From Pseudomonadota bacterium (GTDB lineage: Bacteria; Pseudomonadota; Alphaproteobacteria; Micropepsales; Micropepsaceae), in contig JANYBR010000461.1 in assembly GCA_025360685.1 (NCBI GenBank), positions 1-15,219 of the forward strand: a DNA stretch of 15,219 nt, given 5' to 3'. Both the position numbers and the translations under genes were made by a program. The notes beneath the pieces are model-generated. The model ran no database searches. It worked only from the letters and a program-made list of their open reading frames with translations, and had not been told where the DNA came from. Below are positions 1 through 7,224 of this stretch, piece after piece; the first letter of the stretch is position 1, and every line of letters begins with the position of its first letter.

Positions 1-1411
1 GCCCGTCCTTCAGCACGATGCCCTTGGCGAGGAGTTCATCGCGAATGCGGTCGGACTCCTTGAAGTCCTTCGCCTTGCGCGCCGCGTTGCGGGCGGCAAT
101 GGCCGCAGCAATTGCCTCTTTCGGCATTTCGGTCAGCGCCGCCCTAATTGTGTCGCGAAGCTGCTGTGACTCGGCCCTGGCCTCCGCAAAATCTTCGAGT
201 TTGGCAATTCCGATCCAGACCATAGCAGCAGCCAGCTCATCGGCTCGATCTACAGGTGCACGCTGACTTGGCGAACGTGACTGAGACGCTAAGCTGTCAA
301 GAATTGACAGTGCTTCGGTCGTATTTAGATCGTCGTTCACGGCGTCGAGGAAGTTTTGCGGCACTTGACCCCGTTCGGGCACGCCGACGGACCGTGAAGA
401 TCTCATCCATCCATCAAGCCGAATTGTCGCCTCGACTAGTCGACTATTTGTCCAATCAATCGGTTGCCGATAATGCGTCATCAACATCGCCAATCTTAAA
501 AGCACGCCTGACCAGCGCTGACCGCCGAACTTTTCAGTTTCGAGCAACTCCCTGATCGTCACGAAGTTGCCGAGGCTCTTCGACATCTTGGTGCCCTCGA
601 CGTTGAGATAGCCATTGTGCATCCACACCGTCGCCAGCGGGTGGTTGTGGTGCGCGCCTTCGCTTTGCGCGATTTCGTTTTCATGGTGCGGAAAGACCAG
701 ATCGATGCCGCCGCCATGGATGTCGAAGCTCTCGCCGAGATATTCATCGGCCATCGCCGAGCATTCGATGTGCCAGCCCGGGCGGCCGAAGCCCCACGGA
801 CTGTCCCAGCCCGGCGTCTGCGCGTCGGACGGTTTCCACAGCACGAAGTCCATCGCGTTCTTTTTGTAGGGCGCAACGTCCACCCGCGCGCCGGCGATCA
901 TGTCGACCAGGGAACGGCGCGCCAGCTTGCCATAGTCCGCCTTCGAGGAGACATCGAACAGCACGTGACCTCCCGCGACATAGGCGTGACCCGCCGCGAT
1001 CAGCCGCGCGATCATCTGGGTCATCTGCGCCACATGCTCGGTGGCGCGCGGCGTGTAGGTCGGCGGCAGATTGCCGAGCGCAGTGACGTCCTCCAGATAG
1101 ACGCGCTGCGTCTCCTCGGTCAGTTCGCGCAGGGCCATGAGGATGTCGCGATTGCCGCGCCGTTCCAGTGCGCGCGCGTTGATCTTGTCGTCGATGTCCG
1201 TGATGTTGCGGACATATTTCACATGGTTCTCGCCATAGGTGTGCCGCAACAGGCGGAACAGCACGTCGAACACGATCACCGGCCGCGCATTGCCGATATG
1301 GGCGTAGTCGTAGACCGTCGGTCCGCACACATACATGCGCACGTTGTTGCGATCGAGCGGGACGAAGACGTCCTTCGACTTGGTGAGCGTGTTGTAGAGG
1401 CGAATGGTCAT
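1..1411 (-). CDS. cysS: Cysteinyl-tRNA synthetase, 3' end cut by window edge
   Basis: This enzyme charges tRNA-Cys with cysteine in the cytoplasm. The frame is open from ATG at 1411 to the window edge, giving 470 codons against a usual 460-490. The visible end (IRDELLAKGIVLKDG) is the normal family C-terminus, so only about ten residues are missing. Class I motifs are intact: HIGN at residues 38-41 and KMSKS at 275-279. Likely zinc ligands are Cys29 in MYVCGPTVYD, the Cys of WHIECSAM and the His/Glu of HHENE. The start follows a weak purine-rich stretch (AAGAAAG). It lies downstream of gltX on the same strand, 146 bp away, with a short hairpin repeat between them. Odd point: from about 555 down to about 100 the codons become much richer in A/T at third positions (AGA, TTA, ATT, ACA, CTA), and GC-rich usage returns at the very end. 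The reading frame stays intact, so I read it as functional but possibly mosaic. Confidence 0.97.
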   Translation of the reverse strand, partial: MTIRLYNTLTKSKDVFVPLDRNNVRMYVCGPTVYDYAHIGNARPVIVFDVLFRLLRHTYGENHVKYVRNITDIDDKINARALERRGNRDILMALRELTEETQRVYLEDVTALGNLPPTYTPRATEHVAQMTQMIARLIAAGHAYVAGGHVLFDVSSKADYGKLARRSLVDMIAGARVDVAPYKKNAMDFVLWKPSDAQTPGWDSPWGFGRPGWHIECSAMADEYLGESFDIHGGGIDLVFPHHENEIAQSEGAHHNHPLATVWMHNGYLNVEGTKMSKSLGNFVTIRELLETEKFGGQRWSGVLLRLAMLMTHYRQPIDWTNSRLVEATIRLDGWMRSSRSVGVPERGQVPQNFLDAVNDDLNTTEALSILDSLASQSRSPSQRAPVDRADELAAAMVWIGIAKLEDFAEARAESQQLRDTIRAALTEMPKEAIAAAIAARNAARKAKDFKESDRIRDELLAKGIVLKDG

Positions 1412-1442
1412 GGCACTTTCTTACAGTGATTTGGCGGATTCC

Positions 1443-1463
1443 ACCCTCCCCTCGAGGGAGGGT
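1443..1463. repeat. Short hairpin repeat, ACCCTCCC/GGGAGGGT
   Basis: There is a perfect 8-bp stem, ACCCTCCC (1443-1450) and GGGAGGGT (1456-1463), around a 5-nt loop, between gltX and cysS. The same stem with a different 5-nt loop occurs at 4913-4933, so this is a dispersed repeat family. No T-run follows on either strand, so it does not look like a standard intrinsic terminator. It would be transcribed in a gltX-cysS readthrough mRNA. Confidence 0.6.
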
Positions 1464-1557
1464 TGGACATTGGGCGGGCTAAGTCTTGGGCGAGCGGAAA
1501 GGTTTTTGCGGCTTCAGCCGCAAATATTTGTCTGACAAATCTGGCGGGCGATGAAGA

Positions 1558-2895
1558 TCACGCCGTTTCCCCTTTGAGCCGCGCAAGAGCCCTTGCGCGT
1601 CCGATGAGGGGTAGCAGTTTTTTCAGTTCCGGTCCATCGCCCCGCCCCGTCAGCGCCAGCCTGAGCGGATGAAACAGTGCGCGGCCCTTGGCGCCCGTGG
1701 CTTCCGAAACCGGTTTGGTCAGTGCCGCCCATGTGGTCTCGTCCCAGGGCTCGGGCGGCAGCAAGGCCGCGGCGACCGCAACTATTTTTTCGTCCTCGAT
1801 CACCGGCGTGACCGGGCCTGCAACGACCCTCCACCACAGTGCGGCATCTTCGAGCTTGGTCAGGTTCGGCCGCACCGCGTCCCAGAACGGTGCGCCTGCA
1901 GTGATGCCAAGCGCAGTCAAGCGATCGGACACGGCGTCGTAGGAAAACAGATGGAGCAGCTTGCCGTTCAGGGCCGCGAGCTCCGCCACATCGAAATGCG
2001 CCGGCGCGCGCGCGATCTTCTCCAGCGCGAATTCGGTCGCAAGGATGTCGAGCGACGTGCGCGGCTCGATCGCGTCGGAGGTTCCGATCTTGGCGAGATA
2101 GGATGCGAGCGCCAGCGGCTCGATGCCCTCCTCGCGCATGTCGCGGATGGAGAGCGAGCCCTTGCGCTTCGACAATACTTCGCCGCCCGGCAGGATGAAC
2201 AACGGATAGTGCGCGAAGGCGGGTGCTGCAGCATTCAAAGCTTCGAAAATCTCGATCTGCGGCGCCGTGTTGGTGACGTGATCCTCGCCGCGGATAATGT
2301 GCGTGATGGCAAAATCGATGTCGTCGACCACCGACGGCAAGGTGTAGAGGAAGCGGCCGTCCTCGCGGATCAGCACCGGATCGGACAGGGTCGAGGTGTC
2401 TATCTCCACCGGTCCGCGGATGAGATCGATCCAGGCGACCTTGGTGTGCGTGAGCTTGAAGCGCCAATGCGGCGTGCGTCCTTCGCTCTCGAACTTCGCG
2501 CGATCGCCACCCGTCAGATCGAGCGCGGCGCGGTCGTAAACCGGCGGGCGGTGCGCCGCCATCTGGCGCTTGCGGCGGCGGTCGAGTTCCTCGGCGGTCT
2601 CGTAACAGGCGTAGAGACGGCCCGAGGCTTTCAGTTTTTCGGCGGCGTCTTCATACTGCGCCACGCGATCGGACTGGCGCGCGAACACGTCGTGCGCGAT
2701 CCCGAGCCAGGCATAGTCCTCCAGGATCGCCGCTTCGAATTCCTTGGTCGAACGCGTGTCGTCCGTGTCGTCGATGCGCAGCATGACCTTGCCGCCGCTT
2801 TTGCGCGCGAACAGCGCGTTCAGCACGGCCATGCGGCCATTGCCGACCTGCAGGTATCCGGTCGGCGAAGGCGGGATGCGGACGGTGACGGTCAT
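1558..2895 (-). CDS. gltX: Glutamyl-tRNA synthetase, short alphaproteobacterial form
   Basis: This enzyme attaches glutamate to tRNA-Glu in the cytoplasm. Many alphaproteobacterial GluRS also charge tRNA-Gln, for later amidation by GatCAB. The protein is 445 aa, a little shorter than the 460-500 aa usual for bacterial GluRS. Class I signatures are the N-terminal SPTGYLQVGNGR (residues 10-21), RIDDTD at 40-45, the IIRGEDH block at 200-206 and a KMSKS-type LSKRKG at 241-246. Position 16 in the HIGH-equivalent motif is Gln (codon CAG), where family members normally have His (LHxGN), which is unusual. The ATG at 2895 has only a weak GGG-type upstream match, but it starts directly at the conserved VRxxPSPTG segment, so I accept it. 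Upstream, the space to nadE is almost filled by a large inverted repeat. Whether it is discriminating or non-discriminating cannot be read from the sequence. Confidence 0.96.
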   Translation of the reverse strand: MTVTVRIPPSPTGYLQVGNGRMAVLNALFARKSGGKVMLRIDDTDDTRSTKEFEAAILEDYAWLGIAHDVFARQSDRVAQYEDAAEKLKASGRLYACYETAEELDRRRKRQMAAHRPPVYDRAALDLTGGDRAKFESEGRTPHWRFKLTHTKVAWIDLIRGPVEIDTSTLSDPVLIREDGRFLYTLPSVVDDIDFAITHIIRGEDHVTNTAPQIEIFEALNAAAPAFAHYPLFILPGGEVLSKRKGSLSIRDMREEGIEPLALASYLAKIGTSDAIEPRTSLDILATEFALEKIARAPAHFDVAELAALNGKLLHLFSYDAVSDRLTALGITAGAPFWDAVRPNLTKLEDAALWWRVVAGPVTPVIEDEKIVAVAAALLPPEPWDETTWAALTKPVSEATGAKGRALFHPLRLALTGRGDGPELKKLLPLIGRARALARLKGETA

Positions 2896-2924
2896 GCGAA
2901 TGCCCGCAACGCCAAATTAAACTT

Positions 2925-3057
2925 GTCATCCCCGGCCGAGCGATCCGAGAGGATCGCGAGGGGAAGGGGACCCAAGTCTCCACACAGCGCATGTGCGTGA
3001 AAGCCTGGGTCCCCTTCCCTCGCACGAGCCGGACGGCTCGTGCTCGCCGGGGATGAC
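2925..3057. repeat. 133-bp imperfect palindromic repeat element
   Basis: The outer arms are perfect: GTCATCCCCGGC (2925-2936) and GCCGGGGATGAC (3046-3057). A second, inner arm pair is CGAGGGGAAGGGGACCCA (2957-2974) against TGGGTCCCCTTCCCTCG (3006-3022), complementary except for one bulged base. Each flank also holds its own small hairpin, GATCC/GGATC near 2942-2955 and CGAGCC/GGCTCG near 3025-3040. The design (long-range palindrome with side hairpins, strictly intergenic) resembles dispersed palindromic elements common in alphaproteobacterial genomes. It lies between the nadE stop and the gltX start. Confidence 0.75.
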
Positions 3058-3066
3058 ACGTTGTGT

Positions 3067-4731
3067 TTATTCCCGCGCATCACGGAACGCGTTGGTAATT
3101 GGATAGCGGCGGTCGCGGCCGAAATTGCGCGCCGAGATCTTGACCCCCGGCGGCGCCTGGCGGCGCTTGTACTCGCTGACATAGAGCAACTGCTCGATGC
3201 GCTTGACCGTTGCCGGGTGATAGCCCTTGGCGCAGGTGGCCTCGAACGTCATCTCGTTCTCGACCAGGCATTCGAGGATGCCGTCCAGCATCTCGTAGGG
3301 CGGCAGCGAATCTTCGTCCTTCTGGTTCTCTCGCAGCTCCGCGGTCGGCGGCTTGGTGATGATGCGCTCTGGAATGACGCGACCCGCCGGACCGAAGCTG
3401 CCGCGCGGCACGAACTGGTTGCGCCAGCGCGCCAAGTGGAAAACCTCGGTCTTGTAGACGTCCTTCAGCACATTGTAGCCGCCGCACATGTCGCCATAGA
3501 GCGTGGCGTAACCGACGCTCATCTCGCTCTTGTTGCCGGTGGTCAGGACCATGGGGCCGAACTTGTTGGAGATCGCCATCAGGATCGCGCCGCGCGCTCG
3601 CGACTGGATGTTCTCTTCCGTCGTGTCGGCGCGCTTGCCGGCGAATGTCGACGCAAGCGTAGCTCCGAAGGCTTCGACCAGCGGCTCGATCTGCACCGTT
3701 TCGTAGGGCGCGCCGAGCAATTTGGCGCACTCGGCGGCATCGTCGAGGCTGTCTTTGGACGTGTAGCGCGACGGCAGCATCACGCAGCGCACGCGATCCT
3801 TGCCCAGCGCGTCCACGGCGACAGCCGCCGACAGCGCGGAGTCGATGCCGCCCGAGAGGCCCAGAACCACGCCGGGAAAGCGGTTCTTGTTCACATAGTC
3901 GCGCAGGCCCAGCATCATGGCGTGATAGACCGCGTGTGAGCGCTCTTCGCCGGGCGCGCGCGTGCCGGACGCGCAGAGCCATGTGCCGGCGCGGCGCGAC
4001 CAATCGGTGATGACGAGGCTCTCTTCCCACGACGGCAGGACGACCGCCGTCGAGAGGTCGGCATTGACTACGACCGAGCCGCCGTCGAACACGAGCTCGT
4101 CCTGGCCGCCGACCTGGTTGAGATAGATCATCGGCAGCTTGGTTTCCGTCACCCGCGCCGCGATCAGATTGAGCCGTACATCCTCCTTGCCGGCCTCGAA
4201 GGGCGAGCCGTTCGGCACGGCGAGAATTTCCGCGCCGGTTTCGGCGAGGCATTCGGTGACTTCCGATGTCCAGATGTCTTCGCAGATCGGCACCCCGACA
4301 CGGACGCCGCGGATATTGAACGGTCCGGGCAGCGGCCCCGCCGCGAACACCCGTTTCTCGTCGAACACGCCATAGTTCGGCAGGTCGTATTTCAAGGTGC
4401 GGCCGGCGATCTTGCCGCCGTCGAGATAGAGAAAGGCGTTGTACAGCTTGTCGTTTTCCGTCCAGGGCGCGCCGATGAGAACCGCGGGGCCGCCATCGGC
4501 CGTGTCGACCGCGAGTCTCTCAATCGCCTCGCGCGCATCGGACTGCAACGCCGGCTTGAGCACCAGATCTTCCGGCGGATAACCGACGATGAAGAGCTCG
4601 GAAAACAGAATGAGGTCCGACTTCACCTTGGCCGCTTCGGCCCGGGCGGCGCGCGCCTTGGTGAGGTTGCCGTGGATGTCGCCCATCACTGGATTGAGCT
4701 GGGCGAGCGCGATGCGAAAGCGATCCGTCAT
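3067..4731 (-). CDS. nadE: Glutamine-dependent NAD+ synthetase
   Basis: It catalyses the last step of NAD biosynthesis, ATP-dependent amidation of nicotinic acid adenine dinucleotide, using ammonia released from glutamine. The 554 aa show both expected parts. The N-terminal nitrilase-type glutaminase domain (about residues 5-250) has the catalytic triad Glu45 (FSELFIVGYPPEDL), Lys114 (LKYDLPNYGVFDEKR) and Cys150 (VPICEDIW). The C-terminal NAD synthase domain (about 270-550) has the PP-loop SGGIDS at 293-298 and the TTGNKSE motif that follows in the family. Length and architecture are complete. The ATG at 4731 begins right before the conserved RIALAQLNP strand and has no strong ribosome-binding site. 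It lies between the Gfo/Idh/MocA gene (216 bp upstream) and gltX (171 bp downstream), all on the same strand, with palindromic repeats in both gaps. Confidence 0.97.
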   Translation of the reverse strand: MTDRFRIALAQLNPVMGDIHGNLTKARAARAEAAKVKSDLILFSELFIVGYPPEDLVLKPALQSDAREAIERLAVDTADGGPAVLIGAPWTENDKLYNAFLYLDGGKIAGRTLKYDLPNYGVFDEKRVFAAGPLPGPFNIRGVRVGVPICEDIWTSEVTECLAETGAEILAVPNGSPFEAGKEDVRLNLIAARVTETKLPMIYLNQVGGQDELVFDGGSVVVNADLSTAVVLPSWEESLVITDWSRRAGTWLCASGTRAPGEERSHAVYHAMMLGLRDYVNKNRFPGVVLGLSGGIDSALSAAVAVDALGKDRVRCVMLPSRYTSKDSLDDAAECAKLLGAPYETVQIEPLVEAFGATLASTFAGKRADTTEENIQSRARGAILMAISNKFGPMVLTTGNKSEMSVGYATLYGDMCGGYNVLKDVYKTEVFHLARWRNQFVPRGSFGPAGRVIPERIITKPPTAELRENQKDEDSLPPYEMLDGILECLVENEMTFEATCAKGYHPATVKRIEQLLYVSEYKRRQAPPGVKISARNFGRDRRYPITNAFRDARE

Positions 4732-4772
4732 GCACGGTCTTTAGCGCGGACTCGTGTTTCGCGAAAGACTTC

Positions 4773-4933
4773 ACCCTCCCCTTGAGGGGTCCGTAGCGAC
4801 AGCGTGCGGACGCAACGCGGAACAAGGATCGAAGGCGGAACTCTGTCCGGACGTCCATACGCTGACGCTATGGACCCCCGAAAAATTCTCGAGAACACGC
4901 TCGAACTTTTCGACCCTCCCTCAAAGGGAGGGT
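4773..4933. repeat. 161-bp composite palindromic repeat
   Basis: It is bounded by ACCCTCCC (4773-4780) and GGGAGGGT (4926-4933). The inner arms 4787-4812 and 4852-4877 are 26 bp each and complementary at 22 positions. The left end has a CCCC-TTGA-GGGG hairpin (4778-4789). The right end has the ACCCTCCC/GGGAGGGT stem (4913-4920 with 4926-4933), identical to the one at 1443-1463. It fills most of the gap between the Gfo/Idh/MocA gene and nadE. No transposase or coding capacity is seen. Confidence 0.7.
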
Positions 4934-4947
4934 AAAACAGAGAAGTA

Positions 4948-5946
4948 TCAGCGGGCGGCGGCGACTGCCGCGTATGCTTCGCGCGCACGGGCGTCAGGCC
5001 CGTGATCGGCGGCATCGTCGATCATCAGCGCGGTTTCAAGGGCGCGGCGCGCCTCCTGCGGACGCACCAGCGGTGCCGAGTTGACCCGCACCGAGCGGAC
5101 GAACGACGCCACGGACTCGGCCAGCGGATCGCCCATCTCCAGCGGTTTCAGCGGCCGCGGCGTGGTGTTGCGCATCTTGCGCGTGATGAAGTCGATCTCG
5201 ATCACGCCATCGTCGTATCTGGCGCGCATGCCGCGGCGGCGGGCATCCGAAATGCGGCTGGTCTCCAGATGTGCGATCGAGCCATTGGCAAAGGTGACGG
5301 ACGCGGAAACCTCGTCCGCCAGGCTGCCATGCAACGCGCGGGCACGGGCATCGACCTCGCTCACGCCGTGCGGAACCAATTGATGAACGAGATCGAGATC
5401 ATGGATCATCAGGTCGAGCACGACGCTGACATCGGCGCTGCGGCCGGTCCAGGGACCCATGCGCCAGCACGAAATCTCGCGCGGAATTTCGATGCTGTCG
5501 AGTAATCCGGTGCCGGCGAAAACAAAGCGCTCCTGGTGCCCGACGGTCAGCACGCGACCCGTACGGCCGGCCAGAGAGATGAGCGCGTCGGCTTCCTCAA
5601 GGCTTGTGGCGATCGGCTTTTCGACCAGCACGTTGGCGCCGGAATTGAGGAACGCACGCACAATGGCGGCGTGCGTGACCGCCGGCGAGCAGACGCTGAC
5701 CAGATCGACCATGCCGAGCAACTCACGCCAATCGGCGACGGCGTGCACGCCATGGTTGGCGAACGAAGATTTGCGCACTTCGGGGCTCGGGTCGGCGATT
5801 GCGACGAGTTCTACCCCATCGATGCCGCGATACTTCGAAGCGTGATGGCGTCCGAATGCGCCCGCTCCGATGACGGCGGCCTTGAGCGTGCCGTTGTGTC
5901 GAATGCGCTGGGGTGCCAAATGGAATCTCGCCGGAATTACAGCCAC
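4948..5946 (-). CDS. Gfo/Idh/MocA family NAD(P)-dependent oxidoreductase
   Basis: This is a cytoplasmic sugar (or sugar-nucleotide) dehydrogenase of the glucose-fructose oxidoreductase family, 332 aa. Visible features are an N-terminal Rossmann fold with VIGAGAFGRHH (GxGxxG at residues 27-32), the acidic end of strand 2 (IADPS), the family EKP motif at 109-111 (LVEKPIA), and the C-terminal substrate-side segment DLMIHDLDLV (178-187), whose His182 sits where the family's catalytic His/Asp pair is expected. The substrate cannot be read. GnnA-type UDP-sugar dehydrogenases share this look, but no lipid A genes are adjacent. The start is uncertain: position 5946 is GTG without a clear Shine-Dalgarno, the Rossmann strand begins only at residue 22, and a TTG nine codons later is an alternative. 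It is divergent from the oxidoreductase starting at 6067. Confidence 0.88.
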   Translation of the reverse strand: MAVIPARFHLAPQRIRHNGTLKAAVIGAGAFGRHHASKYRGIDGVELVAIADPSPEVRKSSFANHGVHAVADWRELLGMVDLVSVCSPAVTHAAIVRAFLNSGANVLVEKPIATSLEEADALISLAGRTGRVLTVGHQERFVFAGTGLLDSIEIPREISCWRMGPWTGRSADVSVVLDLMIHDLDLVHQLVPHGVSEVDARARALHGSLADEVSASVTFANGSIAHLETSRISDARRRGMRARYDDGVIEIDFITRKMRNTTPRPLKPLEMGDPLAESVASFVRSVRVNSAPLVRPQEARRALETALMIDDAADHGPDARAREAYAAVAAAR

Positions 5947-5993
5947 ATAAGGACAGGCAGCGGACGGTCGGGCGACTCATAAAATGTTTCGTC

Positions 5994-6021
5994 TTGTTAC
6001 ACAGTCCCCCGCTGATAGGTT
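5994..6021 (+). promoter_or_regulatory. Possible promoter of the 6067 oxidoreductase
   Basis: TTGTTA (5994-5999) and TAGGTT (6016-6021) are separated by 16 bp and could be degenerate -35/-10 boxes. A direct repeat, GGTTAA at 6018-6023 and 6027-6032, overlaps the second box with a 9-bp period. Matches are only 4/6 and 3/6 to the sigma-70 consensus, so this is a weak inference. Confidence 0.25.
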
Positions 6022-6066
6022 AACGCGGTTAAGCATTCCTGCCTTTTCAAATCCAAGGAACTCCCG

Positions 6067-7089
6067 ATGTCGAACCAGAAAAACCACGAAATCCGCCTGA
6101 AAAGCCGCCCGGTGGGCGTGCCTTCCACTGACAACTTCGAAATGGTCGAAACGGCCGTCCCTACGCCCCAGTCCGGGCAGGTTCTGGTCCGCAACAGCTA
6201 CATTTCCGTCGACCCCTATATGCGCGGCCGCATGGTCGACCGCAAAAGCTATGTCCCGCCCTTCCAAATCGGTGAGACCCTGCAGGGCCATGCCGTCGGC
6301 CAGGTGGTCGCTTCCAACGGCAACGACAAGTTCGCGGTCGGCGACTTTGTCCAGAGCATGAATGGCTGGCGCGAATGGTACGCTTCCGGTGGCGCCGATT
6401 TACAAAAGTTCGAGCCACAGGTTCCGATCCAGTCCTATCTGGGCGCGCTCGGCATGCCGGGTATGACCGCCTATGCCGGATTGTTGCGCATCGCAGCGTT
6501 GAAAGACGACGAGCGGGTGTTCGTTTCCGCCGCGTCCGGCGCGGTCGGCTCTGTCGTCTGCCAGATAGCCAAGGCCAAGGGCTGTTACGTCGTCGGCTCC
6601 GTCGGTTCCGACGAGAAGGCCCAGTATCTCAAAAGCCTCGGCGTCGATCGGACGATCAACTACAAGACCTGCGGCGATCTGAATGCGGCCGTGGCGGAGG
6701 CCTTTTCGACCGGCATCGACGTGTATTTCGAAAATGTCGGCGGCGCGCATCTCGAAGCGGCAATCAACAATATGCGGCCAGGCGGGCGCATCGCCCTGTG
6801 CGGCATGATCGACATGTACAATGCAACCGAACCGCCGCCGGGACCGCGCAACCTGGCCATCTGCATTGGACTTGGCCTCACACTGCGCGGCTTCGTCGTC
6901 TCCAGCCACTACGACATGCTCGCGGACTTTCATCGCGACATGACGAACTGGGCGAAGGCAGGCAAGATGAAGTGGCGCGAGACGATCGTCGACGGCGTCG
7001 AGAATTCGCCCAAGGCGTTCATCGGCCTCTTCAAGGGCGAGAACGTCGGCAAAATGGTCGTGCGCGTAGGGCCGGACAAGGCGGTGTAA
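6067..7089 (+). CDS. NADP-dependent oxidoreductase, CurA/PTGR-type (zinc-free MDR)
   Basis: A 340-aa member of the medium-chain dehydrogenase/reductase superfamily, in the zinc-independent branch that reduces activated C=C bonds with NADPH (curcumin reductase CurA, prostaglandin/leukotriene reductases). Seen in the sequence are a catalytic-fold N-terminal part with SVDPYMRGRM (47-56), the hinge LGMPGMTAYAGL (128-139) and the nucleotide-binding AASGAVGSVVCQIAK (155-169), followed by the GSDEK that normally contacts the adenosine phosphate. It lacks the zinc-binding GHE region of classical alcohol dehydrogenases. A good ribosome-binding site (AAGGAA, 6055-6060) precedes the ATG. It is a single gene, divergent from the Gfo/Idh/MocA gene and convergent with the membrane protein gene at 7225. 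The natural substrate is not evident; a role in detoxifying reactive enones is a family-based inference. Confidence 0.92.
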   Translation: MSNQKNHEIRLKSRPVGVPSTDNFEMVETAVPTPQSGQVLVRNSYISVDPYMRGRMVDRKSYVPPFQIGETLQGHAVGQVVASNGNDKFAVGDFVQSMNGWREWYASGGADLQKFEPQVPIQSYLGALGMPGMTAYAGLLRIAALKDDERVFVSAASGAVGSVVCQIAKAKGCYVVGSVGSDEKAQYLKSLGVDRTINYKTCGDLNAAVAEAFSTGIDVYFENVGGAHLEAAINNMRPGGRIALCGMIDMYNATEPPPGPRNLAICIGLGLTLRGFVVSSHYDMLADFHRDMTNWAKAGKMKWRETIVDGVENSPKAFIGLFKGENVGKMVVRVGPDKAV

Positions 7090-7095
7090 CAATTT

Positions 7096-7217
7096 GCCGT
7101 CATGGCCGCCCCCCGAGGCGGCCACCCATCGAGCGCGTGTCCACGCACTGCGAAACGGTCTCCTGCGCCCGTAGACGCGGGCGCGCTGGGTGGCCGGATC
7201 ACGCCCGGCCATGACGG
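7096..7217. repeat. Nested palindromic repeat between convergent genes
   Basis: The outer arms CCGTCATGGCCG (7097-7108) and CGGCCATGACGG (7206-7217) are perfectly complementary. The next arm pair is GGCCACCCA (7120-7128) and TGGGTGGCC (7187-7195). Each flank also folds on its own: GGCCGCC/GGCGGCC with a 6-nt loop at 7104-7123 and TGGCCGG/CCGGCCA at about 7191-7211. Two inverted hairpins around a spacer is a REPIN-like arrangement. It fills the whole gap between two convergent genes and may end transcription from both sides, although there is no U-tract. Confidence 0.7.
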
Positions 7218-7224
7218 ACTAGTG

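Noticed and set aside
434..446. TAGTCGACTA palindrome inside cysS
   Set aside because: It lies within coding sequence of the mosaic segment, is a single copy, and is well explained as codons.
617..1429. Long plus-strand open frame (270 codons) opposite cysS
   Set aside because: It is antisense to a fully motif-supported cysS. Its translation is Arg/His/Val-rich without motifs, as expected for the complement of a GC-rich gene.
1669..3000. Plus-strand open frame (443 codons) opposite gltX
   Set aside because: It is an antisense shadow with no ribosome-binding site or recognisable domain, and it runs through the palindromic repeat region.
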